From contig NZ_DATNPA010000645.1 in NCBI RefSeq assembly GCF_036703385.1, positions 1 to 12,211 of the forward strand: 12,211 nt of DNA, given 5' to 3'. Shown one piece after another: positions 6,739 to 12,211 of this stretch. Each line of letters begins with the position of its first letter. The stretch's first letter is position 1. Made by a program: the position numbers and the translations under genes. This DNA is from Allocoleopsis sp036703385 (GTDB taxonomy: Bacteria; Cyanobacteriota; Cyanobacteriia; Cyanobacteriales; Coleofasciculaceae). The notes under the pieces are model-generated. The model saw nothing but the letters and a program-made list of their open reading frames with translations. It was not told the DNA's origin and made no database searches.

Positions 6739-6777
6739 GGGGGTTGAGGGGAAGGTGCGATCGCTGGTAGGGGCATA
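6696..6777 (+). repeat. Direct repeat of the Uma2 tail and spacer (second copy of 5764-5843)
   Basis: Bases 6696-6777 align with 5764-5843 along their whole length. The first 21 bases are identical, the part encoding the last residues is diverged, and then come a G-rich spacer, AAGGTGCGATCGCTGGTAGG and GGGCATA. The first copy continues into the palindrome; this one breaks off into AT-rich sequence leading to the TPR gene. The two copies flank the toxin-antitoxin pair in direct orientation, about 930 bp apart start to start. The remaining part of 6559-6792 holds an extra HIP1 octamer (6666-6673) and no convincing gene. Confidence 0.85.
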
Positions 6778-6792
6778 CAATATTATTTATTA

Positions 6793-7452
6793 CTAACCAT
6801 TCCATTTGACAAAAGATTCATAGGAATCATAATCTTCATCAGTATAGAACCACCCCTTGCTAGCTCTAATCGTTGATTCAGTGTACTCTTCACCCTCTAG
6901 AAGTAAATCATGATACTCATTGTTAATTTCCTGTTTATCACATTCCTCTAAATCAATATCATAATTATTATCAAATTTTTCGGAAGAATTATCTTCATCA
7001 TAATCTTTCCGTTTATTAAAATAAATTATTTTACTTGAGCCAACTCCATTGTGATTTGATAAAGAAGGAGAATAACTTCCGTAAGAATCAGTGTGTAACT
7101 CCGATGAAGTGCTAAGAGCTTCTATCTCCTTCGAGATAGATTGTGTTACATTTTGACATTCCTGATAAATTTTCAAGCGCTGACGATAGGCATTGAAGTA
7201 CTTAGGATTAAGATGAATCACCCGCTCCAAATCTTCAATTGCCCCTATGTAATCTCCAATCTCAGCCTTGGTTATTCCTCTGTCGTAGTAAGCATGAGTA
7301 TTCGTAGAGTCAATATGTAGTGCTTGAGTCCAAGCCTCAATCGCTTTCTGCATATTCCCTTGTCGGCGATAGTCAACTCCTAAGTTAAAATAACTCGCAA
7401 AGCTTTTAGATTTATGTCCTACTTGATGCAGTTTCACTCCCAATGCCCTCAC
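6793..7452 (-). CDS. TPR-repeat protein with acidic, Tyr/Asp-rich C-terminal tail
   Basis: This is a 219-residue protein. Two tetratricopeptide repeats are clear: about 19-52 (FASYFNLGVDYRRQGNMQKA onward, ending DSTN) and 53-86 (THAYYDRGITKAEIGDYIGA onward, ending LNPKY), with a partial third helix pair at 87-100. They would form a protein-binding surface. From about 112 the protein turns polar and low-complexity, then strongly acidic (DYDEDNSSEKFDNNYDID, LLLEGEEYTES) and ends WFYTDEDYDSYESFVKWNG. No signal peptide or membrane span is seen, and the partner is unknown. The start is uncertain. GTG (7450-7452, minus) is the first codon after an in-frame TAA, and GTG at codon 6 is possible; no ATG fits. 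The gene is notably AT-rich against its neighbours, hinting at separate origin. It lies downstream of the NERD-helicase gene on the same strand, but a terminator-like hairpin intervenes. Confidence 0.72.
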   Translation of the reverse strand: MRALGVKLHQVGHKSKSFASYFNLGVDYRRQGNMQKAIEAWTQALHIDSTNTHAYYDRGITKAEIGDYIGAIEDLERVIHLNPKYFNAYRQRLKIYQECQNVTQSISKEIEALSTSSELHTDSYGSYSPSLSNHNGVGSSKIIYFNKRKDYDEDNSSEKFDNNYDIDLEECDKQEINNEYHDLLLEGEEYTESTIRASKGWFYTDEDYDSYESFVKWNG

Positions 7453-7528
7453 TTAAAATACTTTGTCATTAGTACCCAAATTTCCTTGATGCCAAAGATA
7501 GATGTTTACACCAGTCTTCAGATGTCAG

Positions 7529-7574
7529 AAAAAATTTTATAGGCACTCTCATAGCAAGAACATAAAGTGCCTAT
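7529..7574 (-). terminator. Rho-independent-type terminator after the NERD-helicase gene
   Basis: On the minus strand, ATAGGCACT (7574-7566) pairs perfectly with AGTGCCTAT (7547-7539) around an 18-base loop and is followed by AAAATTTTTT (down to about 7529). It lies 40 bases past the TAA of the helicase gene and before the TPR gene. The T-run starts 4 bases after the stem, which is slightly unusual. The rest of 7453-7613 shows no gene. Confidence 0.6.
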
Positions 7575-7613
7575 CAAACCAGAGAGTTAGTAAACAGATT
7601 GACTTACGCTCTC

Positions 7614-9236
7614 TTAAAACGAATTGCTGGGTCGAAGAATAATCAATTGATGACGAGCGCGAGAAGCACCCACATATAACAGTTTTCTGAGATAATTGCT
7701 ATTATTTATCTCAGTTTCAACCAGAATGACAACTGGACTTTCAAGCCCTTTGAAACGACCAATTGTGTTGCAAATAATTTCATTATTACTAGTATCAGGA
7801 ACGGCTTTTATTCGGAACTGTCCTACAACCTGGTTCTGAAGTGCTTGTTTCTGCTTCGCTGTTAGAATCACAATGTCCTTCGTAGCAACATTTTCTTGAA
7901 CAACCAGACGGTGGAGAAGACGGCTGAGAGTACTCTTCAACAGAGCATTGTTGTTGCTTGGATAGGAAACAATTTCTACGTCCTTTCCTTCAGGGCCGAG
8001 AGCTATGGTTGAATCCTTTCCAGTGTAAAACTGGAGAACGTAGGAGTGTATCTTCTGAGTATTGCGACAGTTTTTAGTCAGGGAAAAAGGGGCTTCCTCC
8101 AGTGGAGGTTGCCAGCCTTTCCCGAAGATGTTCTGATTACTATCGTGAAAGAAATAAAAGATGCCATTATCCGGCTCGTTCAGCAATAACTTAAGTGCCA
8201 CCCACCAGTTTTCAGGAAAATCCTGCCCTTCATCTACAATCACTGCATCCACACGCCAGTTAAGCTGGTCAGCAGCTTCTATCAGCAGATTGGGATAAAT
8301 TTCATTGAAGCGTTTGTCTTCAGGGATATTGTTATCTGGTGCTGCCAGCCCAGCTTGATGAAACAGTTTCTCACAGAGCGCATGAAAGCTGTAAACGTGC
8401 AGATTTTGTTTCCAGCCAAGGCGCTGACGTAAGAACTGAGCTAAACCTCTGTTGTAACAGGTTAGTAAGACGTTGAATCCCTGCTTGTGCAGGCGGCGAG
8501 CTTTCTCAAGCGCTAATAAAGTTTTGCCTGAACCCGCACAACCACTGATAGCCACGCGCCGATGACTTGCCAGGAAATCCAGTATGCCAATTTGTTGCTC
8601 AGTTAGATGCCTGAACTCCTGCTCGTTCTCGGCGAAAGGCAGCAGTACTGGGGCAGTTATCGATGGTCTGAGAATTTTGACCAGTTCTTGAACACCTCTG
8701 GCATCAAAATTGCCTTGAGGTGGATTTTGACCGTGCCAGTAATTCAGGACAGATTGTACCCAACCTGTTAAATCATTCAACTGGGTACCATCTAATATGA
8801 TTTCGTGATGGGCGTGTGGAGGTAGCCAACCATTAACTTCGATATCAGGAAATGCGACTGCGTAATCCAGTGGAATCCAACGGTTCCTCCAGTACGGCAG
8901 CTCCTTAAGGCGATAGAGCAGATTGTACTTGCTGTCGCACACTTGTTTGAACGGGTCTTTTATCGAGTTGTTGTTGCTCAACCACTTTTCTGTTGTACCG
9001 TTGTAGCTAATGCTGCCCCCTTTGACTTCTAGTACTAAGATGCCTAGCTTGGGACAAGCAATAACAAAATCAGCTTCGCCATCCGTGGCACCATTACGTA
9101 GGTTCCTTACTTGCCAGCGAACCTGATGAAAAACGGTGAAATCGTCAGATAGCTGTTCCTTGAATGCCTTGTATAAACGCCTTTCAGCAGGACTTTTGAC
9201 ATCATCAGGCAGGTGATCGGGGAACATCTTTGCCAT
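7614..9236 (-). CDS. NERD-domain nuclease fused to a UvrD-like SF1 helicase
   Basis: This 540-residue protein has two modules. The N-terminal part (about 14-150) is a NERD (nuclease-related) domain with SPAERRLYKAF (15-25), DGEADFVIA (52-60) and LVLEVKGG (67-74). Asp56, Glu70 and Lys72 form the PD-(D/E)XK-like catalytic triad. The helicase module carries a Q-motif LTEQQ (211-215), Walker A GCAGSGKT (232-239), motif Ia LLTCYNRGLAQFL (257-269), Walker B VIVDEGQDF (332-340), motif III FHDSNQNIF (363-371), motif IV LTKNCRNT (386-393), motif V TIGRFKGLESPVVIL (491-505) and motif VI LYVGASRARHQLII (520-533). All key residues are kept, so it should be an active ATPase with a plausible nuclease. NERD-helicases are often found in variable genomic regions, and nuclease-helicase fusions are known in phage defence; a DNA-repair role is the alternative. 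AAGGTG precedes ATG 9234-9236 by a few bases. A hairpin terminator follows the gene. Confidence 0.9.
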   Translation of the reverse strand: MAKMFPDHLPDDVKSPAERRLYKAFKEQLSDDFTVFHQVRWQVRNLRNGATDGEADFVIACPKLGILVLEVKGGSISYNGTTEKWLSNNNSIKDPFKQVCDSKYNLLYRLKELPYWRNRWIPLDYAVAFPDIEVNGWLPPHAHHEIILDGTQLNDLTGWVQSVLNYWHGQNPPQGNFDARGVQELVKILRPSITAPVLLPFAENEQEFRHLTEQQIGILDFLASHRRVAISGCAGSGKTLLALEKARRLHKQGFNVLLTCYNRGLAQFLRQRLGWKQNLHVYSFHALCEKLFHQAGLAAPDNNIPEDKRFNEIYPNLLIEAADQLNWRVDAVIVDEGQDFPENWWVALKLLLNEPDNGIFYFFHDSNQNIFGKGWQPPLEEAPFSLTKNCRNTQKIHSYVLQFYTGKDSTIALGPEGKDVEIVSYPSNNNALLKSTLSRLLHRLVVQENVATKDIVILTAKQKQALQNQVVGQFRIKAVPDTSNNEIICNTIGRFKGLESPVVILVETEINNSNYLRKLLYVGASRARHQLIILRPSNSF

Positions 9237-9572
9237 AACGCACCTTAGTTTTATATGGGTTAGTTACACAGCCCTAACTGACAATCTCAGAGGACTTACT
9301 TATAGAGTTCCCAGAAATGTAGACTGAGGAACAGTCTTGAAGAAAAGCTCAATCGACCTGTAAAGGTTACTATGCGGGAATTTAAGAATTTTGTTCAGTA
9401 CGAAGCCTCTTCATCCACGTATAGGATAATGCGATCGCACCTCCACTTTTTGGCACAATGCGATCGCCTCTGTGGTCAGTTGTCAAAACTTGATGGGCAC
9501 TCTACCAGCCAAGTCATAACCAAAAGCGATCGCTAAAATATAGCAACGACCCAAAGCGGAGGCAAGAGCAGC
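9237..9572. other. Divergent intergenic region (336 bp) with a HIP1 cluster
   Basis: This gap separates the divergent NERD-helicase (minus) and second Uma2 (plus) genes, so it must hold promoters for both, but I cannot place clear -35/-10 pairs. Three HIP1 octamers lie within about 100 bases (9431, 9460, 9526); two share the context AATGCGATCGC. GGAGG at 9558-9562 is the likely ribosome binding site of the Uma2 gene, 10 bases before its ATG. One short frame (9372-9536) is listed separately. Confidence 0.6.
9372..9536 (+). CDS. Doubtful 54-aa reading frame in the intergenic region
   Basis: ATG 9372 opens a 54-residue frame (MREFKNFVQYEASSSTYRIM onward) ending TAA at 9534-9536, with AAAGG five bases before the start. 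It is upstream of and on the same strand as the second Uma2 gene. Three HIP1 octamers fall inside it and contribute several of its codons. The composition is not clearly protein-like and I recognise no family. Most likely it is fortuitous, but the ribosome binding site keeps it open. Confidence 0.18.
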   Translation: MREFKNFVQYEASSSTYRIMRSHLHFLAQCDRLCGQLSKLDGHSTSQVITKSDR

Positions 9573-10328
9573 ATGGTACAACAATTGCCAACTGATACCA
9601 CGCCAGCCATCATCTACCCTGACAGCGACGGTCAACCAATGGCAGATAACACAAAACAATTTCGCTGGATTGTTGTTATTAAGGAAAACTTAGAACTCTT
9701 GTTTTCCAATAACCCTGATGTGTTTGTCGCAGGCGATTTGCTCTGGTATCCCGTCGAAGGAGATAATAAGCTTCGCCAAGCACCCGATGCAATGGTTGTC
9801 TTCGGTAGACCAAAAGGAGACAGAGGTTCTTACAAGCAATGGGAAGAAAACAACATTCCTCCACAAGTTGTCTTTGAAATCCTCTCCCCTGGCAATCGCC
9901 TCAAAGCAATGGCTCAGAAATACAAGTTCTATGAACGTTATGGTGTAGAGGAATATTACGTTTATGACCCAGACGAAGTAGATTTGATTGGCTGGCTGCG
10001 CTCTGGACAAGAATTAGATGTTATTGAAGAGATGAACGGTTGGGTTAGTCCCCGTCTAGGGATAAGGTTTCAGCTAACATCTGAAAACCTAGAAATTTCT
10101 TCACCCTCAGGAGAACGCTTCCTATCCTTTGTTGAACTGGCTCAACTGAGGGAACAAGAACGCCAACGCGCCGAACAAGAACACCAACGCGCCGAACAGG
10201 AATACCAACGTGCCGAACAGGAACGCCAACGTGCAGATGAAGCGCTGACTCAGTTGGAACAGGAAAAACAGCGCTATCAAGCTTTAGAGGCACTCCTGCG
10301 AGAACGCGGAATTGACCCAAATCAGTAG
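9573..10328 (+). CDS. Second Uma2-family (DUF820) PD-(D/E)XK endonuclease-fold protein with repeat-built coiled coil
   Basis: This 251-residue protein has a classical Uma2 core: FVAGDLLWYP (51-60) with Asp55, QAPDAMVVFG (69-78) with the Pro-Asp pair, VVFEILSPGN (99-108) with Glu102, and KYKFYERYGVEEYYVYDPD (116-134) with the conserved Lys/Tyr-Glu/Gly-Val/Glu-Tyr pattern. All catalytic-type positions are present. A beta-rich segment follows, then a long coiled coil (about 185-245) containing four near-identical heptads of the type ERQRAEQ, and the end ALLRERGIDPNQ. It differs clearly from the Uma2 protein at 5030-5806 and is closer to the common family form. The two share the Arg/Glu/Gln coiled-coil style at their C termini, perhaps for oligomerisation. 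ATG 9573 is preceded by GGAGG. The physiological role of the family is unsettled. Confidence 0.92.
   Translation: MVQQLPTDTTPAIIYPDSDGQPMADNTKQFRWIVVIKENLELLFSNNPDVFVAGDLLWYPVEGDNKLRQAPDAMVVFGRPKGDRGSYKQWEENNIPPQVVFEILSPGNRLKAMAQKYKFYERYGVEEYYVYDPDEVDLIGWLRSGQELDVIEEMNGWVSPRLGIRFQLTSENLEISSPSGERFLSFVELAQLREQERQRAEQEHQRAEQEYQRAEQERQRADEALTQLEQEKQRYQALEALLRERGIDPNQ
10152..10235 (+). repeat. Four tandem 21-bp repeats encoding coiled-coil heptads
   Basis: Units at 10152, 10173, 10194 and 10215 are each 21 bp and differ by only a few bases (for example AACGCC/AACACC/AATACC and GCGCC/GTGCC). Each encodes one heptad: EQERQRA, EQEHQRA, EQEYQRA, EQERQRA. Because the unit is exactly one heptad, gain or loss of units would keep frame and coiled-coil register. 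The pattern suggests expansion by slippage or unequal recombination. Confidence 0.9.
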
Positions 10329-10350
10329 ATCTCTTGCTCTCATTCAACTT

Positions 10351-10426
10351 TCGCCCCCCACTCCCCCCAAAATTGAGGGAGAATATATTCAAAGTCCCCC
10401 AGAATTGGGGGATTTAGGGGGCATTC
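10351..10426. repeat. C/G-rich interspersed repeat with hairpins between convergent genes
   Basis: TCCCCCA (10395-10401) pairs with TGGGGGA (10406-10412) around GAAT, followed by TTTAGGGGGC. A second similar block just before it has CTCCCCCCAAAATTGAGGGAG. The arrangement is typical of small CCCCC/GGGGG interspersed repeats in cyanobacteria. It lies between the ends of the second Uma2 gene (10328) and metH (10469) and may serve as a 3'-end hairpin for both. Confidence 0.65.
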
Positions 10427-10468
10427 CAGATTTATGCAACACGTCTAGTTGTGAAGTTCCAGCACTCC

Positions 10469-12211
10469 TCAAGCGCTGAAATACTTCGCCACTGGGTGAT
10501 AAGTGATAATCGCCGTTGTAGACTGTTCAGGATATAGCTGTTCGCTTTCATCCATGTAGAGATTGATGCGATCGCTCCCCAACAACTCCAACTGCTTATA
10601 CTGGTCTTGAATATTCGGACAAGCCGGATAGCCAAAACTATACCGAGAACCCCGATATCGTTGAGCCAACATATCCCGAATATTATCCGGTTCCTCATTC
10701 CCAAATCCTAACTCCCGACGAATCCGAGCGTGCGTCCACTCCGCCAACGCCTCCGCTGTCTGCACCGCTAACCCGTGGAAATATAAATAATCCTTGTACT
10801 GATTCGAGTCAAACAACTTCTTCGCATATTCTGTCGCCACCTCCCCAACCGTCACCGCTTGCATCGGGAACACATCAATAATCCCAGACTCCTTTGGCGC
10901 ATAAAAATCCGCAAGGCACAGACGCCGCAAAGAACGCTGCCGAGGGAAATTGAAGGTTGCGACAACTCCCTCTTCTCCCCCCCTTGCTAAGGGGGGGTTG
11001 GGGGGGGTATCCGGATTGTAAATATACAGTGTATTCCCCTCAGCCTGACAAGGAAAATAACCATAAATCACCTGAGGATGCAACAACTTCTCCTCAACAA
11101 TGCGCCGCTTCCAATCCTCTAGAACTGGATAAACCTTCTCTTGCAAAAACGCATCATACTCTTCCCGCGATTGTTCTTTCGGCTTGCGGAACTGCCATTG
11201 TCCAGCAATCAAAGCTTGCAAATCCAGATACCCAAATATCTCTTCTAAGGAGATATCCTCTGGTTGTAATAACTTAGTTCCCCAGAACGGAGGAGTAGGG
11301 CGTTCAATATCTATCGCAACAGCCTCTGAACGCTTGGTATCCACCTCTCTTGTGGGGTGGGCATCCTGCCCGCCATCTTCTACACTCTCCTTGAGTGGCA
11401 GCGTTGACGCCTGCTCCACAACAGGTGTATGCCCATTTCCTTCTACTTCATCCAAAAATCCTTTTAAATCCTCCCAATTTCCTGCCGCTTTAGCAGGCAT
11501 CAACTTATCCATGAAGTGCAGGTCAGAAAAGGCATCTTTGCCATAAATAACCTTACCTTTGTAGGTATTTTGGCAATCTTCATGGACAAATTTTGGTGTC
11601 AGTGCTGCACCACCTAAAATCACGGGGACAGTAATTCCTCGTTCGTTAAAGGTTTGCAAATTCTCTTTCATAAAAGCCGTAGATTTCACCAGCAATCCAC
11701 TCATCGCGATACAATCAGCTTTGTGCTGTTCGTAGGCATCAATAATGTTATCGACAGGTTGCTTAATTCCCAAATTAATCACCTGGTAGCCGTTGTTAGA
11801 AAGGATGATATCGACTAAGTTTTTTCCTATGTCGTGAACATCCCCTTTCACGGTTGCAATAATCACTTTACCTTTTGCATTATTACCACTATCTGCTTTG
11901 TCCATAAATGGCTCTAAATACGCCACGGCGGCTTTCATGGTTTCCGCCGATTGCAACACAAAAGGAAGTTGCATTTGTCCAGAACCGAAGAGTTCACCAA
12001 CAACTTTCATCCCATCCAGGAGAAAAGTATTGATAATTTCGAGGGGTGGATACTTTTCTAATGCCTTAGCGAGTTGTTCTTCCAAGCCAATCCGTTCGCC
12101 ATCAATAATGTGGCGCTTGAGGCGTTCTTCGACGGGGAGGCTTTCGTCTTGGGAGCGATCGCGTTTTGTCGTTTTCCCTTCAAACAGCGTGGTAAGCTCT
12201 GCCAAGGGGTC
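10469..12211 (-). CDS. metH: Cobalamin-dependent methionine synthase, C-terminal half (5' part outside window)
   Basis: The frame runs from the right edge to TAA at 10469-10471 and gives 580 visible residues. MetH transfers a methyl group from methyltetrahydrofolate through cobalamin to homocysteine; the homocysteine- and folate-binding halves must lie beyond the window. Visible modules: the helical cap of the B12 module (about 25-105, FLLDGMKVVGELFGSGQMQL region), the Rossmann-like B12 domain with GDVHDIGKN (123-131; the His is the lower cobalt ligand), MSGLLVKS (170-177) and ILGGAALT (198-205). A linker follows (about 258-305), then the reactivation domain that binds S-adenosylmethionine, with QWQFRKP, YGYFPCQAEGN (383-393), RRELGFG (498-504) and YRGSRYSFGYPACPN (519-533). 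Motifs look intact. Two odd inserts, GGQDAHPT in the linker and TPPNPPLARGG in the reactivation domain, appear repeat-derived. The edge codons read DPLAEL, so the TTG at 12203-12205 is internal and not a start. Confidence 0.95.
   Translation of the reverse strand, partial: DPLAELTTLFEGKTTKRDRSQDESLPVEERLKRHIIDGERIGLEEQLAKALEKYPPLEIINTFLLDGMKVVGELFGSGQMQLPFVLQSAETMKAAVAYLEPFMDKADSGNNAKGKVIIATVKGDVHDIGKNLVDIILSNNGYQVINLGIKQPVDNIIDAYEQHKADCIAMSGLLVKSTAFMKENLQTFNERGITVPVILGGAALTPKFVHEDCQNTYKGKVIYGKDAFSDLHFMDKLMPAKAAGNWEDLKGFLDEVEGNGHTPVVEQASTLPLKESVEDGGQDAHPTREVDTKRSEAVAIDIERPTPPFWGTKLLQPEDISLEEIFGYLDLQALIAGQWQFRKPKEQSREEYDAFLQEKVYPVLEDWKRRIVEEKLLHPQVIYGYFPCQAEGNTLYIYNPDTPPNPPLARGGEEGVVATFNFPRQRSLRRLCLADFYAPKESGIIDVFPMQAVTVGEVATEYAKKLFDSNQYKDYLYFHGLAVQTAEALAEWTHARIRRELGFGNEEPDNIRDMLAQRYRGSRYSFGYPACPNIQDQYKQLELLGSDRINLYMDESEQLYPEQSTTAIITYHPVAKYFSA
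10971..11011. repeat. CCCCCC/GGGGGG interspersed repeat inserted in frame in metH
   Basis: A run of C, then TTGCTAA, then two runs of G separated by TT form a potential stem (C-run 10976-10983 with G-run 10991-10997). On the metH strand it encodes TPPNPPLARGGEEG, a peptide that recurs in unrelated cyanobacterial proteins when this repeat lands in a gene. The flanking residues (YIYNPD before, VATFNFPRQ after) read as one continuous MetH strand-loop-strand once it is removed. The repeat style resembles the block at 10351-10426. Confidence 0.75.
11346..11404. repeat. GGGTGGGCATCCTGCCCGCC-type interspersed repeat in the metH linker
   Basis: The core at 11352-11374 contains GGGC/GCCC arms around ATCCT, and it continues through TCTTCTACACTCTCCTTGAG. 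I recall this as a widespread cyanobacterial dispersed repeat. On the metH strand it is translated as LKESVEDGGQDAHPTRE and sits in the linker between the B12 and reactivation domains, where extra residues are likely tolerated. The frame is preserved. Confidence 0.65.

Noticed and set aside
6623..6805. 60-residue minus-strand frame in the spacer between antitoxin and TPR genes
   Set aside because: It is the complement of the Uma2-tail duplicate and HIP1 sequences, with no protein-like features.
9250..9255. TATAAA on the minus strand as the -10 box of the NERD-helicase gene
   Set aside because: It ends only about 13 bases before the ATG, which leaves almost no leader for the AAGGTG site, and no -35 element is properly spaced.
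10152..10235. 21-bp repeats as a CRISPR array
   Set aside because: The units are directly adjacent with no spacers and encode coiled-coil heptads in frame.

Overview
This window looks like chromosomal DNA from a cyanobacterium, probably a filamentous or otherwise large-genome one. The octamer GCGATCGC (HIP1) occurs 16 times: at 506, 2571, 2838, 2865, 3674, 4973, 5764, 5823, 6666, 6696, 6757, 9431, 9460, 9526, 10568 and 12155. There are two Uma2-family (DUF820) genes, a PIN toxin-antitoxin pair, short GC-rich palindromic interspersed repeats, and a cobalamin-dependent methionine synthase. The species cannot be named from the sequence alone.

Left part (1-4830). The window opens inside the 3' end of a TnpB/OrfB-like transposase gene. 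That gene ends in a nested inverted repeat immediately beside the stop codon of a convergent membrane glycosyltransferase gene (PMT/GT39 type, minus strand). Divergent from the glycosyltransferase is a short remnant of an NCS2 purine permease, cut off after its first membrane segment. Just downstream are an endonuclease/exonuclease/phosphatase-family protein, an AI-2E-family membrane protein and an unrecognised 86-residue protein, all on the plus strand. These look like ordinary chromosomal genes with one mobile-element scar and one gene-loss scar.

Middle part (4831-10330). This is accessory, defence-like territory. It holds a Uma2 nuclease-fold protein, a VapBC-like PIN toxin/antitoxin pair (minus strand), a duplicated relic of the Uma2 gene tail, a two-TPR protein with an acidic tail (minus), a large NERD nuclease-helicase protein (minus) with its own likely terminator, and a second Uma2 protein whose coiled coil is built on 21-bp tandem repeats. 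The Uma2 tail plus its downstream spacer occurs twice in direct orientation, bracketing the toxin-antitoxin pair. This suggests the block arose by duplication or recombination. No defence function is proven by sequence; the NERD-helicase architecture is the strongest candidate.

Right part (10331-12211). A G/C-rich interspersed repeat separates the second Uma2 gene from the convergent 3' half of metH, which runs off the right edge. The visible MetH part covers the cobalamin-binding module and the AdoMet-binding reactivation domain. It carries two in-frame insertions that appear to be translated copies of interspersed repeats, one in the inter-domain linker and one within the reactivation domain.

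No tRNA, rRNA, CRISPR array or origin was recognised.
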